From: Lachnospiraceae bacterium V9D3004
GTDB taxonomy: Bacteria > Bacillota > Clostridia > Lachnospirales > Lachnospiraceae
Assembly: GCA_000621985.1 (NCBI GenBank)
Contig: KK211381.1
Span: 96,706-160,705 of the forward strand
Direction: 5' to 3'
DNA: 64,000 bases
Each line of letters starts with the position of its first letter. Position 1 is the first letter of the stretch. This document shows, piece after piece, positions 39,301-47,338 of this stretch. Made by a program: the position numbers and the translations under genes. Under the pieces are notes generated by a model. It saw only the letters and a program-made list of their open reading frames with translations. It was not told the origin of the DNA and searched no databases.

Positions 39301-40749
39301 AATGATAAGTCATCAGCTTATGTGCTTAAGGCCGAAAAAGCTGTTAACGTAGACGGTTATATTGATGATGTCTGGATGGATGCGAAGCCGTTAACGCTTC
39401 CGTTATATACCGCCAAGAATATTGAGGGTGTTGACACAACCCAGAAGATCAATGCAACGGCAAGGCTTATGTGGGACGAAAAGAATATGTATGTACTTGT
39501 AGTGGTTGACGATCCCGATAAATGCAGGGTTGACGGTGAGAGTGACTGCGTTGAACTGTTCTTTGATGAAGATACATCTAAAAAAGATCAGACCGACTAT
39601 CCTGCTACGGCATTCCAGTACAGAGTATTTGCTGACGGAACCGAAGATGCGGAAGTGAGCAAGAATTATACTTCTTCGGGATACAATGTTAAATCAGGAT
39701 TTAAGTCGACAGCAAGTCTTTTAACAACATTTGAGACTCCGGAGATAGTTGCATCGCCATCACCTTCGCCGTCCGCATCAAAACCGCCGGTTAGTGATAA
39801 ATTCACAGTTAAGTTCAACAATAATCCGGATGTAAGCATTACAACTTATACTACCAAGGATTATACAAAAACCGATGGCATTCAGTATAACCAGACCGAA
39901 GCTTATGCGCGTAGTTCCGATACCGGAGAGATCGACGTAAGCGGAGACGGACAGGTTAACTTTACGATAGTACCAAAGACAGGTTGTGACATTACAGATG
40001 TTGTGGTTGAACCGGCAGGTTCATTTAAGAACAAAAAAGGGCCTGAAGATACAGGCATGGATAATACATACAGAATTACCAAGATCACAGGTGATCTTAC
40101 CGTAACGATCACAACTGTAAAGAGCGGTTCGCCGGGGGAAGCAACGGCTACTCCGACCGTTAAGCCTTCAACTGCTCCTACGGCAGCTCCGACAACAAAA
40201 CCTACTGCCGCACCTACTACGGCTTCGACAACGAAGCCTTCAGCCGCTCCTACGGCAAAACCGACAGACGAACCTAAAGTAACAGCAGATCCTAACGCCA
40301 CGGATAAGCCTGATCCGGTTGATCCTAATGCAACAGCAAAGCCGGGAGAAAGTAACGGTAATAATCCTTCTGCAACACAGACCCCGGGTTCGAATAACGG
40401 CACGCAGGCAACTTCTGCTCAAAATAACGGTAATAACGGACAGGCATCAGATTCCTCTTCGACACAAAATGCGGCAAAGAAACCGGGTAAGATCAAGAAT
40501 CTTAAGGTTAAGAAGAAGGGTGTGGGAATCGTTGGCTTATACTGGAAGAAAGCCAAGAATGCCAAGAAATACGAGATAAGATACACAACGGACAAGAGGT
40601 TTAAGAAGGGTGTTAAGAAGCTTGTTGTCAAGAAGAATAAGGCGACAGTTAAGAAACTTAAGTCCGGTAAGCAGTATTATTTCAAGGTAAGATGTGTATC
40701 CGGCAAATTATTCGGCAAGTATACTTCTGTTAAGAAGATACAATTATAA
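36370..40749 (+). CDS. Giant secreted CotH-family protein with CBM9-like and Lys-rich modules
   Basis: A 1459-residue protein. ATG at 36370 follows GAGGGGAG; a TTG three codons earlier overlaps that box. Domains in order: N-terminal membrane/signal helix (about 8-35); a chitobiase-C-like Ig domain (about 42-155, STIYYTTDGSVPT); a CotH kinase-like domain (about 160-595) with GIRIHGGYTRR, KVMIRNGGND, LNGEFWGLYNLTE and YDTEWSMG. A B-repeat-like domain (about 600-690) and CBM9-like modules (about 690-1130, some truncated) follow. A further beta domain (about 1150-1255), a long Thr/Pro/Ala/Asn linker and the Lys-rich domain (about 1376-1459) end it. CotH proteins can be extracytoplasmic kinases. 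The shared tail with the GH43 enzymes suggests a common surface location. Confidence 0.85.
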   Translation: MMNNIKRFGLLLSVCFVLAFAAIITLGGGLFTSQATGEEAITFSQESGIYTNSFNLTMSAADGSTIYYTTDGSVPTVENGVVKGSTKKYTQAINVTNLKGTAPLLSSQENSNKYGESEWGAFAPNQNNLDRAYIVRAIAVDPEGTATKVSTRTYFVGNNINTNYNGCAVMSIVTDPDNLLNEDTGIYVRGNGYKNGGNDITKSNFCQKGKEWERAANMEFFDGSGDKAVISTGIGIRIHGGYTRRNAQKSLNIYFREDYDYGAKNLKGYELIPGATLTYKNDNGVNVAGPKTKYSKVMIRNGGNDSDYGKYQDVFIQKMVEDRAFGTQSSRPCMVYLNGEFWGLYNLTEKYSDSYLSDEYDVKKSNVLMYKCFELDEGEDPEGAMLAEFEALGDLDMTNEANYKKFQDMVDIDSFIDYYATEIYINNNDWWSGCNDETPRNNIQFWRVVDPSLEDPSNPYADGKWRYMLYDTEWSMGIYGSQEASAEYDSIKNHAMGLDNGGNGSSLFTALMKNVDFRQRFTNTLLDLRNWNYEYDHSMSVLENIKNEYTPLNQKNRERWNAGDASTAYNNIKNFLSKRSPYVLKMLEDDITELSQADRVNVNVSANIAGSDLVKVNTITPDISSGWSGTYYKDYPITVKALNAEGYQFSHWIVSGADIDNAYSSEAKLTLTSSNAQVQAMFVKPGEDVKIESSVNEGYIVEYIIPFNAKKNAGDKVGFEVQVNDATTGQRNGTLNLFAQGSPYNSGTEFGKILLTDDTSTSSISDRSLSAIKTDKQIVADGLIEEAWSKAMPVKLDIYQRDQGDKHADATVKFLWDSDNLYVLTVVDDNDMCVNTDTYRSDSVEIFYDEDAANPNDYDKDMFQHRTLFNGTAEFGKRNNDPIEYNVVSAARIAGYVAEYAIPFKISTVDGGDGTVMKMTGDDISFEIQVIDSISSYTSGRIGKLNMFATGSAYNYRSQFGLVSLVNNYPGDSAWTDNDKSSAYVLKAEKAVNVDGYIDDVWMDAKPLTLPLYTAKNIEGVDTTQKINATARLMWDEKNMYVLVVVDDPDKCRVDGESDCVELFFDEDTSKKDQTDYPATAFQYRVFADGTEDAEVSKNYTSSGYNVKSGFKSTASLLTTFETPEIVASPSPSPSASKPPVSDKFTVKFNNNPDVSITTYTTKDYTKTDGIQYNQTEAYARSSDTGEIDVSGDGQVNFTIVPKTGCDITDVVVEPAGSFKNKKGPEDTGMDNTYRITKITGDLTVTITTVKSGSPGEATATPTVKPSTAPTAAPTTKPTAAPTTASTTKPSAAPTAKPTDEPKVTADPNATDKPDPVDPNATAKPGESNGNNPSATQTPGSNNGTQATSAQNNGNNGQASDSSSTQNAAKKPGKIKNLKVKKKGVGIVGLYWKKAKNAKKYEIRYTTDKRFKKGVKKLVVKKNKATVKKLKSGKQYYFKVRCVSGKLFGKYTSVKKIQL

Positions 40750-40773
40750 TATGTTTCAATTGTAAAATAAGCC

Positions 40774-40802
40774 TTGACACGCCTTGTATGATAGTATATA
40801 CT
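40774..40802 (+). promoter_or_regulatory. Sigma-A promoter of the ylxM-ffh operon
   Basis: TTGACA (40774-40779), exactly 17 bp, TATACT (40797-40802). It begins 25 bp after the stop codon of the CotH-family gene. Confidence 0.85.
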
Positions 40803-40835
40803 ACCACCTGTAAAGCAAATTACTTTACAGGTGGT
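40803..40835 (+). promoter_or_regulatory. Inverted repeat over the ylxM start region
   Basis: ACCACCTGTAAAG (40803-40815) and CTTTACAGGTGGT (40823-40835) are perfect 13-bp arms around CAAATTA. The repeat abuts the -10 box, spans the expected transcription start and contains the AGGTGG ribosome binding site of ylxM. It may be a DNA operator or an RNA hairpin that hides the ribosome binding site. Confidence 0.75.
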
Positions 40836-40844
40836 GTTTTGTTT

Positions 40845-41345
40845 ATGGAAGCTACTGATCACGCGCTACTGGAAACAAAATATGAATATACATTATTATT
40901 TGATTTCTACGGCGCATTGTTAAAGGATAAGAATTATTCCATATTCGAAGATTATGTGTGTAATGACATGTCGCTGTCGGAGATTGCCGAAGAACAGGGG
41001 ATCACAAGACAGGGCGTAAGGGACACGATAATAAGATCGATCAATAAGCTGACCGGATATGAAGAGAAGCTTGGACTGATAAAAAGATTTGATGCGGCAG
41101 GTAAGTCCGTCGAAAAGATCAAAGAACAGGTTAAAGAAGTAAGAGAATTATTAACTTGTGATATGCCATCAGATTCTGATGAAACCGTCGTTTATGAGAT
41201 TAATGATGATCGGGAACGGGCAGAAAGAGCGACAGAGGATGTGACAGAAAACATATCTCAGACGCGTTTGACGAAAAAAGATAAGATTCTACAAAAAATG
41301 GAAATGATTGAACAGATGGCAGACGGAATTATTGATAATATGTAA
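40845..41345 (+). CDS. ylxM: YlxM-type DNA-binding regulator of the SRP operon
   Basis: A 166-residue protein of the UPF0122/YlxM family, a sigma-like helix-turn-helix protein encoded before ffh in most Firmicutes. The HTH is MSLSEIAEEQGITRQGVRDTI (about residues 39-59). The last 60 residues are acidic/charged and variable. The start at 40845 gives MEATDHALLETKYEYTLLF, the normal N-terminus; a longer frame would begin inside the promoter. In other bacteria YlxM assists the signal recognition particle. ffh follows after 56 nt. Confidence 0.9.
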   Translation: MEATDHALLETKYEYTLLFDFYGALLKDKNYSIFEDYVCNDMSLSEIAEEQGITRQGVRDTIIRSINKLTGYEEKLGLIKRFDAAGKSVEKIKEQVKEVRELLTCDMPSDSDETVVYEINDDRERAERATEDVTENISQTRLTKKDKILQKMEMIEQMADGIIDNM

Positions 41346-41401
41346 ATACTATAAAATGTTAATACGTTATTATGTTGGACAGTTGGTTATAGGAGGTAAT
41401 T

Positions 41402-42748
41402 ATGGCATTTGACAGCCTTACAGCCAAATTACAGAATGTATTCAAGAATCTTCGAAGTAAAGGGCGCTTGACCGAGGAAGATGTCAAGGTTGCGCTTAAG
41501 GAAGTAAAGATGGCGCTTCTTGAAGCAGACGTTAACTTCAAGGTTGTTAAGAATTTTATAAAGGCGGTTCAGGAGAAAGCAACAGGGCAGGATGTACTTA
41601 CAAGCCTTACTCCCGGACAGACAGTGATCAAGTATGTTAATGAAGAGATGGTTGCTCTTATGGGCGGTGAGACAACTCCGCTGCAATTGCAACCCGCGGG
41701 TGAGATCACAGTTATTATGATGTGTGGTCTTCAGGGTGCAGGTAAGACGACTACGATAGCCAAGCTTGCGGGACAGTTAAAGTCAAAGGGAAGAACACCA
41801 TTACTTGTTGCATGTGATATATACAGACCGGCTGCTATCGATCAGTTGCAGAAGAACGGTGATAAGCAGGGCGTCCCGGTATTTTCCATGGGAACTAATA
41901 ATAAACCGCTTGATATTGCAAAAGCCGCTTATGAACATGCAAAGAAGAATAACAATAATGTAATGATCATCGATACCGCCGGACGTCTTCATATTGATGA
42001 AGACATGATGGGCGAGCTTGAAGAGATCAAGAATAATATAACAGTGCACCAGACAGTCCTCGTGGTTGATGCCATGACCGGTCAGGATGCGGTAAATGTT
42101 GCGACTACATTTAATGAAAAGCTTGATATTGACGGTGTGATACTGACCAAGCTTGACGGTGATGCAAGAGGCGGTGCTGCACTTTCCATCAGAGCCGTTA
42201 CCGGTAAACCGATATTGTATGTCGGTATGGGTGAGAAGTTATCGGATCTCGAACAATTCTACCCCGATAGAATGACCTCAAGAATTCTTGGTATGGGCGA
42301 TATACTTACTCTTATTGAGAAGGCAGAAGCCCAGATTGATGAAGAACAGGCGAGAGAGATGGAGAAGAAGTTCCGCAAAGCCGAGTTTAACTTCGAAGAT
42401 TATCTCGAGCAGATGCAGAATATGAAGAAGATGGGCGGACTGTCAAGCCTTATCTCGATGCTTCCGGGTATGGGTATCCCGTCGGACCTTGAAATTGATG
42501 ATTCGGCGCTTGTAAGAGTTGAATCGATCATATATTCCATGACAAAAGAAGAGAGACTTCGTCCTTCGATCCTTAATCCTTCAAGAAAGAAAAGGATCGC
42601 CAAAGGAGCAGGAGTAGACATAAGCGAAGTTAACAGACTTATAAAGCAGTTCGAACAGGGTAAGAAGATGATGAAACAGATGAATGGTATGATGTCCGGA
42701 AAGAAGGGCAAGCGCGGTCTGTTCGGCAAGATGCCGTTTGGCATGTAA
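41402..42748 (+). CDS. ffh: Signal recognition particle protein Ffh
   Basis: A 448-residue SRP54 homologue. N domain, then the GTPase: GLQGAGKTTTIAKLA, DTAGRLHID, TKLDGDARGG. The Met-rich M domain (about 300-430) binds SRP RNA and signal peptides; the end is short and basic. It targets nascent membrane and secreted proteins, relevant to the heavy secretome encoded nearby. GGAGG precedes the ATG. Confidence 0.97.
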   Translation: MAFDSLTAKLQNVFKNLRSKGRLTEEDVKVALKEVKMALLEADVNFKVVKNFIKAVQEKATGQDVLTSLTPGQTVIKYVNEEMVALMGGETTPLQLQPAGEITVIMMCGLQGAGKTTTIAKLAGQLKSKGRTPLLVACDIYRPAAIDQLQKNGDKQGVPVFSMGTNNKPLDIAKAAYEHAKKNNNNVMIIDTAGRLHIDEDMMGELEEIKNNITVHQTVLVVDAMTGQDAVNVATTFNEKLDIDGVILTKLDGDARGGAALSIRAVTGKPILYVGMGEKLSDLEQFYPDRMTSRILGMGDILTLIEKAEAQIDEEQAREMEKKFRKAEFNFEDYLEQMQNMKKMGGLSSLISMLPGMGIPSDLEIDDSALVRVESIIYSMTKEERLRPSILNPSRKKRIAKGAGVDISEVNRLIKQFEQGKKMMKQMNGMMSGKKGKRGLFGKMPFGM

Positions 42749-42822
42749 CTATGTGTGACATATGAGAAGATAATAATATCTCATTTCACTATACAGATTG
42801 AAAGAAAAGGGAGGTGACAATA

Positions 42823-43068
42823 GTGGCTGTTAAGATCAGATTAAAGAGAATGGGCAAGAAAAGAGCTCCTTTCTACAGAGTAGTTGTTGCAGATTCACGC
42901 TCACCGAGAGACGGAAGATTCATCGCTGAGATAGGAACTTATGATCCTAATCAGGAGCCTGCTATGTTCAAGGTTGATGAAGAAGAGGCTAAGAAGTGGA
43001 TGTCTAACGGTGCTAAGCCGACAGATACAGTTGCAAGATTATTCAAGCAGTCAGGAATAATCGGCTAA
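42823..43068 (+). CDS. rpsP: 30S ribosomal protein S16
   Basis: An 81-residue S16 ([26 protein letters not shown]). I chose the GTG at 42823, eight bases after AGGGAGG; another GTG at 42814 overlaps the ribosome binding site. The length is standard. It is part of the ffh-rpsP-khpA-rimM-trmD series. Confidence 0.96.
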   Translation: MAVKIRLKRMGKKRAPFYRVVVADSRSPRDGRFIAEIGTYDPNQEPAMFKVDEEEAKKWMSNGAKPTDTVARLFKQSGIIG

Positions 43069-43191
43069 TGTATTAAGACAGTATGTAAGGTGTCAATATA
43101 GTCGGAGCCGTGGGGGACTGTGAAAAGTAACATCATATCTCCGACAATGACATTTTACAACTGATATTCGAGGCTGAAAGGAATGAATAAT

Positions 43192-43419
43192 ATGAAAGAA
43201 TTAGTTGAAGTGATCGCAAGATCACTGGTTGATAATCCGGATGGTGTAGTAGTAAAAGAGATGGAAACCCCGAAAGGAACCGTGCTTGAGCTTACGGTTG
43301 ATCCTTCAGATATGGGTAAGGTTATCGGAAAACAGGGACGTATCGCCAAAGCACTTCGTACAGTTGTGAAGGCTGCGGCTTCAAAAGAAGATAAGAAAGT
43401 TATTGTTGAGATTCAATAG
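43192..43419 (+). CDS. khpA: KH-domain RNA-binding protein KhpA
   Basis: A 75-residue single KH-domain protein (YlqC family). The GxxG loop appears as GKVIGKQGRIAKALRT. The start MKELVEVIARSLV at 43192 places AAAGGA at a normal distance; the ATG three codons earlier is too close to it. KhpA pairs with KhpB/Jag in other Firmicutes and affects cell division and RNA stability. Its place between rpsP and rimM is conserved. Confidence 0.94.
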   Translation: MKELVEVIARSLVDNPDGVVVKEMETPKGTVLELTVDPSDMGKVIGKQGRIAKALRTVVKAAASKEDKKVIVEIQ

Positions 43420-43629
43420 ACAATATGTTTATTCTTAGTGAGAGTCTGGTGTATGAACATCCTTTTTATCAACAAATCGGGATAAATTATACATCGGGCT
43501 CCATTTTTATGTTGCACGTAGGTATAGTGAGGATATGTAAAAATGCGAATGTGTCAGCACACCGGCTCGGAAGAGTTCGCAAGAGATGCCGTTAATGTAT
43601 AAAGAATAATATTTAAATGGAGGAATAAT

Positions 43630-44247
43630 TTGGAAAAAAACAACAGGAATAAAGACTTAAAAAAAATGTGGAAAAATCCCAATGGGAAAAATGATGTGAA
43701 CAATAATGATAATATTGTAACTGACATTGATAAGGACGACCTTCTTCGTGTTGGAACATATGTCAATACACATGGCGTTAAAGGAGAGATTAAGGTTTAT
43801 CCTCATACCGATGATGTGGAAAGATTCCTTGATCTTGACAGTTTTTATATGGACACGAAAAAAGGTCTGATCAAATATGAGATAAATAATGTAAAATTCT
43901 TCAAGAATATGGCTATCTTGAAATTAAAAGGAATTGATAATATCAATGATATTGAGAAATATAAGGGAAGTGATCTGCTTATTACAAGAGATCAGGCTGT
44001 TCCTCTTGAAGATGATGAATATTTTATATGTGATATCATCGGGGCAAAAGTAATTGCTGACGGTGAAGAATTCGGAGTTGTAAAGGATGTGCTTATGACC
44101 GGGGCCAATGATGTATACGTAGTCAAAGCCAATAACGGTAAAGAAGTATTATTCCCTGTCATACCATCATGTATCACAGATATTGACGTTGAGAATCATA
44201 TTGTTACAGCTCATATTATGCCGGGACTTCTTGATCCGGTCGAATAG
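43630..44247 (+). CDS. rimM: Ribosome maturation factor RimM
   Basis: A 205-residue RimM, which helps assemble the 30S head through S19 and 16S rRNA. The N-terminal barrel has VGTYVNTHGVKGEIKVYPHTD; the PRC-barrel half has YFICDIIGAKV and GKEVLFPVIPSCI. It starts with TTG six bases after GGAGGA, and has an extra charged N-terminal stretch of about 35 residues (MEKNNRNKDLKKMWKNPNG...) not found in typical RimM (about 170 aa). It lies 9 nt before trmD. Confidence 0.94.
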   Translation: MEKNNRNKDLKKMWKNPNGKNDVNNNDNIVTDIDKDDLLRVGTYVNTHGVKGEIKVYPHTDDVERFLDLDSFYMDTKKGLIKYEINNVKFFKNMAILKLKGIDNINDIEKYKGSDLLITRDQAVPLEDDEYFICDIIGAKVIADGEEFGVVKDVLMTGANDVYVVKANNGKEVLFPVIPSCITDIDVENHIVTAHIMPGLLDPVE

Positions 44248-44256
44248 GAGGCTCAT

Positions 44257-45000
44257 ATGAATTATTATGTGCTTAGTTTATTTCCGGATATGATAGAATC
44301 CTGTATGAAAACAAGCATTACCGGACGTGCCATGGAACAGGGCTATATAACGCTTAATTCCATCAATATAAGAGATTATTCAAGACGTAAGCATAATCAG
44401 GTTGATGATTACCCGTACGGTGGCGGGGCAGGGATGGTCATGCAGGCTGAACCGATATGTCTTGCACTTGATGCTGTTAATGAGATGACAAAAAGCCGGG
44501 CGCGTGTTGTATATATGACACCCCAGGGAAAGACATTCGATCAGAACATTGCTAAGGAGCTGGCAAATGAAGAGGATCTTATCCTTTTGTGCGGTCATTA
44601 TGAAGGCATAGACGAACGTGTGATAGAAAGCAGGGTTACGGACTGTATATCGATAGGCGATTATGTGCTTACCGGGGGAGAGCTTCCGGCACTTGTTGTT
44701 ATGGATGCAGTGTCAAGAATGGTTCCGGGGGTACTGTCTAATAAGGAATCCGGTACGGATGAGAGTTTTGAAGGAGGTCTTCTTGAATATCCCCAATACA
44801 CAAGGCCTGAAGAATATGACGGTATGAAGGTGCCTGAGATATTGTTGTCCGGACATCATGCCAACATTGAGAAGTGGAGACACGAACAGGCGCTTTTAAG
44901 AACCGCAAAATGGCGTCCTGATCTGCTTGAAAATGCAGATCTGACCGAAGAAGAAAAGAAATTTTTGGCTGAATTTTTGGAAAAAAACACTTGCTATTAG
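44257..45000 (+). CDS. trmD: tRNA (guanine-N1-)-methyltransferase
   Basis: A 247-residue SPOUT methyltransferase that makes m1G37 in tRNA, which prevents frameshifting. The knot motifs LLCGHYEGIDERV and SIGDYVLTGGELPALV bind SAM; DDYPYGGGAGMVM is also conserved. AGGAGG precedes the ATG. The last codons lie inside a rho-independent terminator, so the mRNA ends at the gene. Confidence 0.97.
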   Translation: MNYYVLSLFPDMIESCMKTSITGRAMEQGYITLNSINIRDYSRRKHNQVDDYPYGGGAGMVMQAEPICLALDAVNEMTKSRARVVYMTPQGKTFDQNIAKELANEEDLILLCGHYEGIDERVIESRVTDCISIGDYVLTGGELPALVVMDAVSRMVPGVLSNKESGTDESFEGGLLEYPQYTRPEEYDGMKVPEILLSGHHANIEKWRHEQALLRTAKWRPDLLENADLTEEEKKFLAEFLEKNTCY

Positions 45001-45013
45001 CAAGTGTTTTTTG
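44981..45013 (+). terminator. Terminator overlapping the end of trmD
   Basis: AAAAAACACTTGCTA and TAGCAAGTGTTTTTT form a perfect stem. The last five trmD codons and the TAG stop lie in its 5' arm and loop, and the T-run follows directly. Confidence 0.92.
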
Positions 45014-45157
45014 TTATAATTATACTAGGTTTTTGCACCCCACCATGGTTCATCTGTACATTATGACAATGAGTCGGGATTGTGAACATATACTAAAGAT
45101 AATGCGTATAATAATACTTGGAAATGTTGGCTTTTGAATGAGGATTGGGGGTATTTT

Positions 45158-47209
45158 ATGAAGTTTAAGAAAATTAGTACAAGAATGTTGATATTTGTTG
45201 TGCCGGTTCTGATAATTTCCATGCTTGCACTTACTGTTATCAGTATATTTAACAGTCGCAGTGCAATAGAAGATCAGCTTAATTCCAGAATGCATGCTGA
45301 ACTGTCGTCCGCAAAGAACAGTATAGAAGAAAAGATAAAGGGAATAACCACAATGGCCAATACCATAACCAATATGGTGGCTGCAGATTATAAGAATACT
45401 TCCGCTGAAGAATATGAAAGTATTCTTGCAAGTATCATTCAGATCGATGATATGGTACTTGGAAGCGGACTTTGGTTTGAACCGAATGCTTATAAATCGG
45501 ATATGGAATATTTCGGACCGTATATATATAAAGACGGCGGCTCGATAGTTACGACTTATGAGTACAGTAATGCTGAATATGATTATTTTAATCAGGAATA
45601 TTATGCCAATGCGAAGAATTCCAAAAAACTCATGATCACTAATCCGTATTATGATCCCGTATCGGGAATCATTATGAGTACATGTTCGGCGCCTATTATG
45701 GTTGACGGTAATTATACAGGTTGTGTTACCGTTGATATTGAATTATCTTCAATAACCGATATGATAGCCGATATCAAGGTTGGTGAGTCGGGAAGCGCAG
45801 TAATGCTTGACAGTGTCGGAACATTTCTTGCCGGTGTAAGTGATGACCGTATCTCAGATGCAGTTGTGATCACTTCGGATCAGGATCAGGATCTTGCAAA
45901 GGCAGGTAATGATATTCTTGCTGCTGATGCCGGTGAGACGGAATATACTTCTGACAGCGGCAAAGAGAATGTGTATTTTACAACGATCCCTTCTACAGGA
46001 TGGAAGTTCTATATACATATTCTTCAAAGTGAGATAATGGGCCCTATAGTAAAACTGATGACATTGCTTATAATTGTGTCGGTTATAGCTCTTGTCTTAG
46101 AGATCGTAATAATGATCCTTATAATATCGGATATCTCGAGGAGGACTATTATTGTCAAGAACTTTGCTCTTGAACTTGCCGAAGGTAATTTTACAGTAAG
46201 TCCTCTCAAGTCAAAATCATCGGATGAGCTTGGAAGCATGAGTGATTCTCTTAATGATATGTACGGTAATAATAAGGAGATCATAAGCGGAATCGCGACG
46301 TATGCCGATTCGCTTGATACATCAGCCGGAAAACTCGGAGAAGCGTCTTCAAAACTTGAGCAGAGCTTTAATGAGATACGCAGTATGACCGGAAAAGTTA
46401 CAGACGAGATGAGCACTACATCATCTGCTACCGAAGAGCTCAATGCTTCTTCCGAAGAGGTTCTTTCAAGTGTTACCGTGTTGACAAGTGAGACAGAGAA
46501 TTCAATGAATATGAGTAATGAGATTCAGAAACGTGCTTCCGATATAGCAGATAAATCTCACCAGTCATTTGAAACAGCAAGGAATCTTACGGAACGTTAT
46601 GAGAAGCAGCTTGAAAAATGTATTGAAGGCGCCAAGGTTGTTGACAATGTCAGCTCGCTTGCCGATGTTATATCAAGTATTGCGGAACAGATCAATCTTC
46701 TTTCGCTCAATGCCTCAATAGAATCGGCAAGGGCAGGAGAAGCCGGACGCGGATTTGCGGTTGTGGCGAATGAGATCGGTACGCTTGCCGGCAACACATC
46801 ACAGACTATAGGTGCAATTCAGGAAACCATCACCGATGTGCAAAAGGCATTCAACGATCTTACCGATGCCGCCGGAGAGCTTCTTAATTTCCTGCAGGAT
46901 ACCGTTACGCCTGACTATCAGAATTTTGTTGAAGTTGCAAACCAGTACGGCAAGGATGCGATGAGTTTCAAGGAAAGCAGCGATAATATTACCGTAATGG
47001 CAGATAAGATCAAGATGGTCATTGGAGAAGTTACACTTGCAATAAGGGATATTGCTGATGCCACAACAGAGACTACAGAGATCACCAATCAGATCATGAA
47101 CAGTGTTGAACTTGTGTCCGATCACGTGACCGATGTTGCCAGGATGGCCGGCGAACAGCAGGATATATCCGATTCACTTACTGACACGGTAAGTAAGTTC
47201 AGGTTATAA
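45158..47209 (+). CDS. Methyl-accepting chemotaxis protein
   Basis: A 683-residue chemoreceptor. Helices near residues 12-33 and about 300-325 flank an extracellular double-Cache-type ligand domain. A HAMP-like stretch and a methyl-accepting signalling domain follow (hairpin tip about residues 515-545: EQINLLSLNASIESARAGEAGRGFAVVANEI). ATG at 45158 follows GGATTGGGGG; the frame opens 8 codons earlier with a TTG. It sits between trmD and rplS, which are adjacent in most Firmicutes, and is insulated by a terminator before it and a promoter after it. Ligand unknown. Confidence 0.92.
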   Translation: MKFKKISTRMLIFVVPVLIISMLALTVISIFNSRSAIEDQLNSRMHAELSSAKNSIEEKIKGITTMANTITNMVAADYKNTSAEEYESILASIIQIDDMVLGSGLWFEPNAYKSDMEYFGPYIYKDGGSIVTTYEYSNAEYDYFNQEYYANAKNSKKLMITNPYYDPVSGIIMSTCSAPIMVDGNYTGCVTVDIELSSITDMIADIKVGESGSAVMLDSVGTFLAGVSDDRISDAVVITSDQDQDLAKAGNDILAADAGETEYTSDSGKENVYFTTIPSTGWKFYIHILQSEIMGPIVKLMTLLIIVSVIALVLEIVIMILIISDISRRTIIVKNFALELAEGNFTVSPLKSKSSDELGSMSDSLNDMYGNNKEIISGIATYADSLDTSAGKLGEASSKLEQSFNEIRSMTGKVTDEMSTTSSATEELNASSEEVLSSVTVLTSETENSMNMSNEIQKRASDIADKSHQSFETARNLTERYEKQLEKCIEGAKVVDNVSSLADVISSIAEQINLLSLNASIESARAGEAGRGFAVVANEIGTLAGNTSQTIGAIQETITDVQKAFNDLTDAAGELLNFLQDTVTPDYQNFVEVANQYGKDAMSFKESSDNITVMADKIKMVIGEVTLAIRDIADATTETTEITNQIMNSVELVSDHVTDVARMAGEQQDISDSLTDTVSKFRL

Positions 47210-47224
47210 ATGATGAAAAAGTTC

Positions 47225-47253
47225 TTGCATAATATATTTAAATGTGATATATT
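47225..47253 (+). promoter_or_regulatory. Promoter of rplS
   Basis: TTGCAT (47225-47230), 17 bp, TATATT (47248-47253). It creates a leader of about 80 nt before rplS, which could hold an L19-type leader structure; I could not confirm the fold by eye. Confidence 0.7.
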
Positions 47254-47338
47254 ATATAGGCTGTGAAAAAAGATAGATGGTCCGCTGCCTCAGTGAATAC
47301 TGGTCATGAACATCAAGAATAATAAGGAGGATACACAG

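Noticed and set aside
39903-40403. 166-codon antisense frame opposite the CotH linker
   Set aside because: It is the complement of a Thr/Pro/Ala low-complexity linker, with no ribosome binding site or family resemblance.
40788-40844. Longer ylxM start at 40788
   Set aside because: That ATG lies within the promoter spacer, upstream of the -10 box, so it cannot be on the mRNA from this promoter.
47306-47338. Longer rplS start at 47306
   Set aside because: It would translate through the AAGGAGG site; L19 is normally about 115 aa, matching the start at 47339.
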